From: Candidatus Neomicrothrix sp. UBA825
Lineage (GTDB): Bacteria > Actinomycetota > Acidimicrobiia > Acidimicrobiales > UBA8592
Direction of reading: 5' to 3'
NCBI GenBank assembly: GCA_002295705.1
Contig: DBHP01000028.1
Coordinates: 1 to 9,431, forward strand
DNA: 9,431 bases
This document shows positions 6,310-9,431 of the stretch, one piece after another (the first letter of the stretch is position 1; each line of letters opens with the position of its first letter). Under the pieces are notes generated by a model. The model had not been told where the DNA came from. It worked only from the letters and a program-made list of their open reading frames with translations, and did no database searches. The translations under genes and the position numbers were made by a program.

Positions 6310-7357
6310 TGAGGCGGACAATATTCTTGAACTCAGCGACTATCGAGTTGGGTTTCGAACAGAGCGCGGACTGGCAAAAGCTGTTGACGGAGTTTCACTA
6401 TCCTTGCAACGCGGTTCTACCCTAGCAATCGTTGGAGAGTCAGGTTCTGGAAAGACAGTATTAAACCGAGGAATAATGGGACTCCTTGGAGCAAACATCA
6501 TTGAAGGCGGTTCAGCAAAATTCCAAGGCGAGGAACTCGCCAACACCAGTCGACAGAAGTTCTGGGGAACAAAGATGGCAATGATATTTCAAGACCCCAT
6601 GACATCATTAAATCCAGTCATGAAGGTAGGAAAGCAGGTATCAGAACCGCTTCGTTTACATCAAGGGATGTCAAAAAAAGAAGCGCGAGACAGAACCGTT
6701 GAACTATTCACACTTGTAGGCATCCCCGAACCAATGAAAAGGTTTAGCGAATACCCGCATCAACTCTCAGGTGGCATGCGCCAAAGGGTAATGATCTCTA
6801 TTGCACTCGCAATTGAACCGGACATACTTATAGCTGATGAGCCGACGACATCCTTGGATGTCACGGTTCAAAAATATATTCTTGACTTACTTGTTGATGT
6901 GCAATCCAAATCCAATATGTCAATGATCATCATTACACATGATCTCGGTGTCGCCCGAGGACGCTCAGATGAAATTATGGTGATGTATGGAGGCCGCATA
7001 ATGGAAAAGGCACCATCAGAAAGTGTTTTTGTGGAAATGAAACACCCGTACACCGAAGCCTTATTATCTTCAATACCAAGACTTAGTGATCCAAAACACA
7101 CCAGGCTAACCCCGATAGAGGGTTTTCCCCCCGATATTGTTGATGGACCTCAAGGCTGCAAATTTGCTGCGCGATGCAAATACGCACAAGATATTTGCCT
7201 GACCTCGACACCAGAAGAAACGATTATTGACACGCACACCTACTTTTGCCATTTCCCTGTTGGTACCGATGCCGGAGCAGAAGCATTCAAATCAAATAAG
7301 GATAGAGGTTTCACAGCGGCAGGGTTAAGGATAAAAAGCAAAAGAGAAGTCGTCTAA
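6293..7357 (+). CDS. Dpp/Opp-type peptide ABC transporter ATP-binding protein, DppD-like
   Basis: This 354-residue cytoplasmic ATPase powers the importer together with the following gene product. All catalytic motifs are present: Walker A GESGSGKT (48-55), Q-loop Gln100 in IFQDPMTSLNP, signature LSGGM (158-162), Walker B with D182 and E183 (ADEPTTSLD), and switch His216 (ITHD). The C-terminal oligopeptide/dipeptide transporter extension follows (HPYTEALLSSIP, 251-262), with four cysteines at 289, 295, 302 and 319 (spacing C-X5-C-X6-C-X16-C). Related DppD proteins are reported to hold an iron-sulfur cluster at such cysteines. The start is TTG with a good ribosome binding site. The gene overlaps the permease gene by 17 nt, and its TAA stop shares one base with the next ATG (TAATG), both signs of tight coupling. 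Identity is firm; D versus F naming rests on order. Confidence 0.92.
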   Translation: MLHETSEADNILELSDYRVGFRTERGLAKAVDGVSLSLQRGSTLAIVGESGSGKTVLNRGIMGLLGANIIEGGSAKFQGEELANTSRQKFWGTKMAMIFQDPMTSLNPVMKVGKQVSEPLRLHQGMSKKEARDRTVELFTLVGIPEPMKRFSEYPHQLSGGMRQRVMISIALAIEPDILIADEPTTSLDVTVQKYILDLLVDVQSKSNMSMIIITHDLGVARGRSDEIMVMYGGRIMEKAPSESVFVEMKHPYTEALLSSIPRLSDPKHTRLTPIEGFPPDIVDGPQGCKFAARCKYAQDICLTSTPEETIIDTHTYFCHFPVGTDAGAEAFKSNKDRGFTAAGLRIKSKREVV

Positions 7358-8439
7358 TGGCTGGGTCAGGTAATAATCACCTTCGCACAGGATTCGATGA
7401 TGTCCTTCTAAGTATTGAGAACCTAGTCGTTGAATTTCCATCAGGAAGAAAAAATAAAGTCCATGCGGTATCTGACGTGAGTTTTGATATACGTAAGGGC
7501 GAAACGCTCGGAATCGTCGGAGAATCAGGCTGCGGGAAATCAACCACCGCTAAAGCTATCGTGCAACTTCCAAAACCATCATCTGGAAAGGTTGAGTACG
7601 AGGGAACTGATTTAACAAAACTTGACAAAGAGGGAATGCGCCAAAAACGACCTTCAATTCAAATGATCTATCAAGACCCGATTAGCTCCCTCAATCCTAG
7701 AAGAACAGTGTTCAATATCGTCAATGAAGGAACACGGGTTTGGTCAACTGAACATAGCCAACAGCAAGAGATAAAGGTAGAAGAGATGATCCAGGCTGTT
7801 GGGTTAGACCCGAACGAAGCTAGGATTCGCCGACCCCACGAATATTCTGGAGGTCAATGTCAAAGAATTTCTGTGGCTAGAGCCCTCGTTCTAGACCCAC
7901 AAGTAATTATTTGCGATGAACCTGTGTCCTCTTTGGATGTTTCAGTACAAGCCCGAATTCTTAACATGCTCCAAGACATGAAAGACGAGTACGGCCTCAC
8001 CCTGCTATTCATCAGCCACGATCTTTCAGTTGTAAAGAATGTCAGTGATCGCGTTGCAGTTATGTACTTAGGAAAGATCTGCGAAATTGGTGATGGAGAC
8101 GTGATCTACGACAACCCTGCACATCCTTATACCAGATTATTGCTCGCAGCTATTCCTGACCCAGACAATAAGCACGGCCAAATCTCTGATCTACTAGAAG
8201 GAGAGTTACCCTCTCCTCTCAATCCACCAAGCGGTTGCCGCTTTCGAACAAGGTGTCCGCGAGCAACCGAAAAGTGCGAAGCAGAAGAACCCACCTTTGA
8301 ACAAGTAGGAAATTCAGACCACTGGGTCGCCTGCCACTTTCCTCACATCGACGATGAACTCAATACGAAAACAACTGAAGAAAGTGAACTCATTGAGGGC
8401 ATCACAGAAGATGAGATTCTGTGGCCCCCAGCTGACTAA
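7357..8439 (+). CDS. Dpp/Opp-type peptide ABC transporter ATP-binding protein, DppF-like
   Basis: This 360-residue cytoplasmic ATPase is the partner of the DppD-like subunit. Motifs seen are Walker A GESGCGKS (55-62), Gln106 in IYQDPISSLNP, signature YSGGQ (163-167), Walker B with D187 and E188 (CDEPVSSLD), and switch His221 (ISHD). The C-terminal extension has HPYTRLLLAAIP (256-267) and cysteines at 294, 300, 307 and 326 (C-X5-C-X6-C-X18-C), again fitting a metal or iron-sulfur site. A further acidic tail of about 30 residues ends the protein. The gene begins in the TAATG overlap with its upstream neighbour, behind a weak GAGAAG (7344-7349). It ends the operon, its TAA overlapping by 4 nt the stop of the convergent oxidoreductase gene, so there is no room for a terminator between them. 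Confidence 0.92.
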   Translation: MAGSGNNHLRTGFDDVLLSIENLVVEFPSGRKNKVHAVSDVSFDIRKGETLGIVGESGCGKSTTAKAIVQLPKPSSGKVEYEGTDLTKLDKEGMRQKRPSIQMIYQDPISSLNPRRTVFNIVNEGTRVWSTEHSQQQEIKVEEMIQAVGLDPNEARIRRPHEYSGGQCQRISVARALVLDPQVIICDEPVSSLDVSVQARILNMLQDMKDEYGLTLLFISHDLSVVKNVSDRVAVMYLGKICEIGDGDVIYDNPAHPYTRLLLAAIPDPDNKHGQISDLLEGELPSPLNPPSGCRFRTRCPRATEKCEAEEPTFEQVGNSDHWVACHFPHIDDELNTKTTEESELIEGITEDEILWPPAD

Positions 8440-9329
8440 CTCATCAATTTTGCTAACTCGCTCACTGTTTGTTCTCGAACCTCATCTGGTCCATAAACAG
8501 CTGCGACAACTTGCGTTCCACCACTCTCTGCGTACTTTTGGAGTCCGTCGGCGACCTCCTCGAAACTCCCACTTAATGCAATATCCCAAGAATTAGCGAG
8601 CCCTTCGCGCTCAAGCATCGCACGGTATGAAGGCAAATCACCATAAAAACCAAAGTCTCTTTTGGCATATTCTTCAGCCATATCAGAATCAGACGTTATG
8701 CAAACAGGAACCGCCGCTATAACTTGGGGAACTGGTCTTCCAGCATCTTCCGCAGCTGCATTTATGACTGGCGATATGTGATTACGGATAGTCTCCGGTC
8801 CCGTCATCCAAGTAACCGTTCCATCAGCAACCCTGCCAACTAACTTCAACATTTGAGGACCCAGAGCCGCTACAAGAACAGGAGGAGCGTCAGCTGGTAC
8901 ATCAATTCCTCCTCTACTGGTTAAATGCTTCCCGCCATATGAGATTGTTCCATCATGAAGAAGTGCCATAAGAATTTGAAGATAATCACTCATGTGGCCT
9001 ATTGGAGCATCAAATGATATCCCCCACATTCCTTCAACAACCGGCTTGTGAGATAACCCAATACCCAAATCTAATCGGCCATTTGATACCTGATTAACAG
9101 TCAGCGCTTGCTGAGCTAGCATCATGGGGTGGCGTGGATAAGTTGGAATCACTGAGGTACCTAAGCGGATATCATCAACCGATTCAGCTATCACAGCTAA
9201 AGCCGTTAACGCATCAAGATTAAAGATTTGCGGTGTCCAAAATGTTGAGTAACCAAGGTTTTCCGCTTCTTGGACTTGCTTCTTTAGGTCATCAATATTA
9301 CGAGAGGATCCGAATATTCCTAATTGCAT
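8436..9329 (-). CDS. LLM-class (luciferase-like) F420-dependent oxidoreductase
   Basis: This 297-residue protein has the TIM-barrel plan of the bacterial luciferase superfamily in its F420-using branch. Seen: the early EAENLGYSTFWTPQ (21-34), the core LGTSVIPTYPRHP (56-68) leading into MMLAQQALTVNQVSNGRLDLGIG (69-91), PPVLVAALGPQMLKLVGRVADG (149-170) with TVTWMTGP after it, and a C-terminal GSFEEVADGLQKYAESGGTQ segment. Members transfer hydride between reduced deazaflavin F420 and diverse substrates; the substrate here is unknown. The start is ATG with AGGAGA 5 nt upstream. The gene follows the acyl-CoA synthetase-like gene by 9 nt and probably shares its transcript. It ends against the DppF-like gene in a 4-nt convergent overlap (CTAA). 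FMN-dependent members exist, so F420 use is likely rather than certain. Confidence 0.88.
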   Translation of the reverse strand: MQLGIFGSSRNIDDLKKQVQEAENLGYSTFWTPQIFNLDALTALAVIAESVDDIRLGTSVIPTYPRHPMMLAQQALTVNQVSNGRLDLGIGLSHKPVVEGMWGISFDAPIGHMSDYLQILMALLHDGTISYGGKHLTSRGGIDVPADAPPVLVAALGPQMLKLVGRVADGTVTWMTGPETIRNHISPVINAAAEDAGRPVPQVIAAVPVCITSDSDMAEEYAKRDFGFYGDLPSYRAMLEREGLANSWDIALSGSFEEVADGLQKYAESGGTQVVAAVYGPDEVREQTVSELAKLMS

Positions 9330-9334
9330 GTATT

Positions 9335-9340
9335 TCTCCT
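9335..9340 (-). promoter_or_regulatory. Ribosome binding site of the oxidoreductase gene overlapping the upstream stop codon
   Basis: On the minus strand AGGAGA (9340-9335) precedes the ATG at 9329 by 5 nt. Its first two bases are part of the TAG stop (9341-9339) of the upstream gene, which suggests translational coupling between the two genes. Confidence 0.75.
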
Positions 9341-9431
9341 AACTTGCGTCTTTCAAATTTAATGTTTCCTGAAGTTCCCGTTTTAGAAATTTACCACTTG
9401 CATTCCTAGGTAGTGGTTTTTCTAAAAACCA
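9339..9431 (-). CDS. C-terminal end of an acyl-CoA synthetase-like AMP-binding enzyme (partial)
   Basis: The last 30 codons of a minus-strand gene enter from the right edge and end in TAG at 9341-9339. The peptide contains LPRNASGKFLKREL, the C-terminal motif of adenylate-forming acyl-CoA ligases. In this family the Lys of the GK pair (residue 14 of the visible piece) is the catalytic lysine used in adenylation. Members activate carboxylic acids to acyl-CoA with ATP. The chain length or substrate cannot be told from this fragment. It ends 9 nt before the F420-type oxidoreductase gene on the same strand, so the two are probably co-transcribed. Confidence 0.8.
   Translation of the reverse strand, partial: WFLEKPLPRNASGKFLKRELQETLNLKDAS

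Noticed and set aside
1..9431. CRISPR arrays, tRNA or rRNA genes, insertion sequences, attachment sites
   Set aside because: No regularly spaced direct repeats, no transposase-like frame and no recognisable tRNA or rRNA sequence were seen on either strand.

Overview
The window looks like a moderately AT-rich bacterial chromosome segment. The lipoprotein N-terminus (...ATACGGSDDES followed by a Ser/Glu-rich linker) and a luciferase-like, F420-type oxidoreductase suggest an actinobacterium-like lineage, perhaps a low-GC aquatic Acidimicrobiia relative. This is inference; there is no rRNA or other marker in the window.

Layout. (1) Positions 1-2227, minus strand: one long open frame running off the left edge. 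It encodes an EcfA/CbiO-like ABC ATPase domain (residues about 1-222) fused in frame to isocitrate dehydrogenase kinase/phosphatase, AceK (residue about 243 to the edge, R742). The ABC domain keeps Walker A and the LSGGE signature but has Ala in place of the catalytic Glu and of the switch His, and no recognisable Q-loop Gln. This fusion is the most notable item here. (2) Positions 2228-2399: a divergent intergenic region with a consensus TTGACA -35 box facing the fusion gene, set among two perfect inverted repeats. (3) Positions 2400-8439, plus strand: a complete five-gene Dpp/Opp-type peptide ABC importer in the order binding lipoprotein, permease B, permease C, ATPase D, ATPase F. A strong hairpin separates the binding-protein gene from the permease genes, followed by a 15-bp palindrome and a possible internal promoter. 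The last four genes are packed with overlaps or 2-nt gaps. (4) Positions 8436-9431, minus strand: a LLM-class F420-dependent oxidoreductase gene converging on the ATPase F gene with a 4-nt overlap, preceded after 9 nt by the 3' end of an acyl-CoA synthetase-like (AMP-binding) gene.

How the genes work together. The importer genes form one functional unit: a lipid-anchored binding protein captures a peptide-like solute, two permeases form the channel and two ATPases drive it. The binding protein is probably made in excess because of the hairpin after its gene. The fusion gene is a separate, divergently transcribed unit that would control carbon flux at isocitrate (TCA cycle versus glyoxylate bypass). 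Its ABC part looks like an ATP-binding or dimerisation module rather than a transporter motor. The oxidoreductase and the acyl-CoA synthetase end probably share a transcript.
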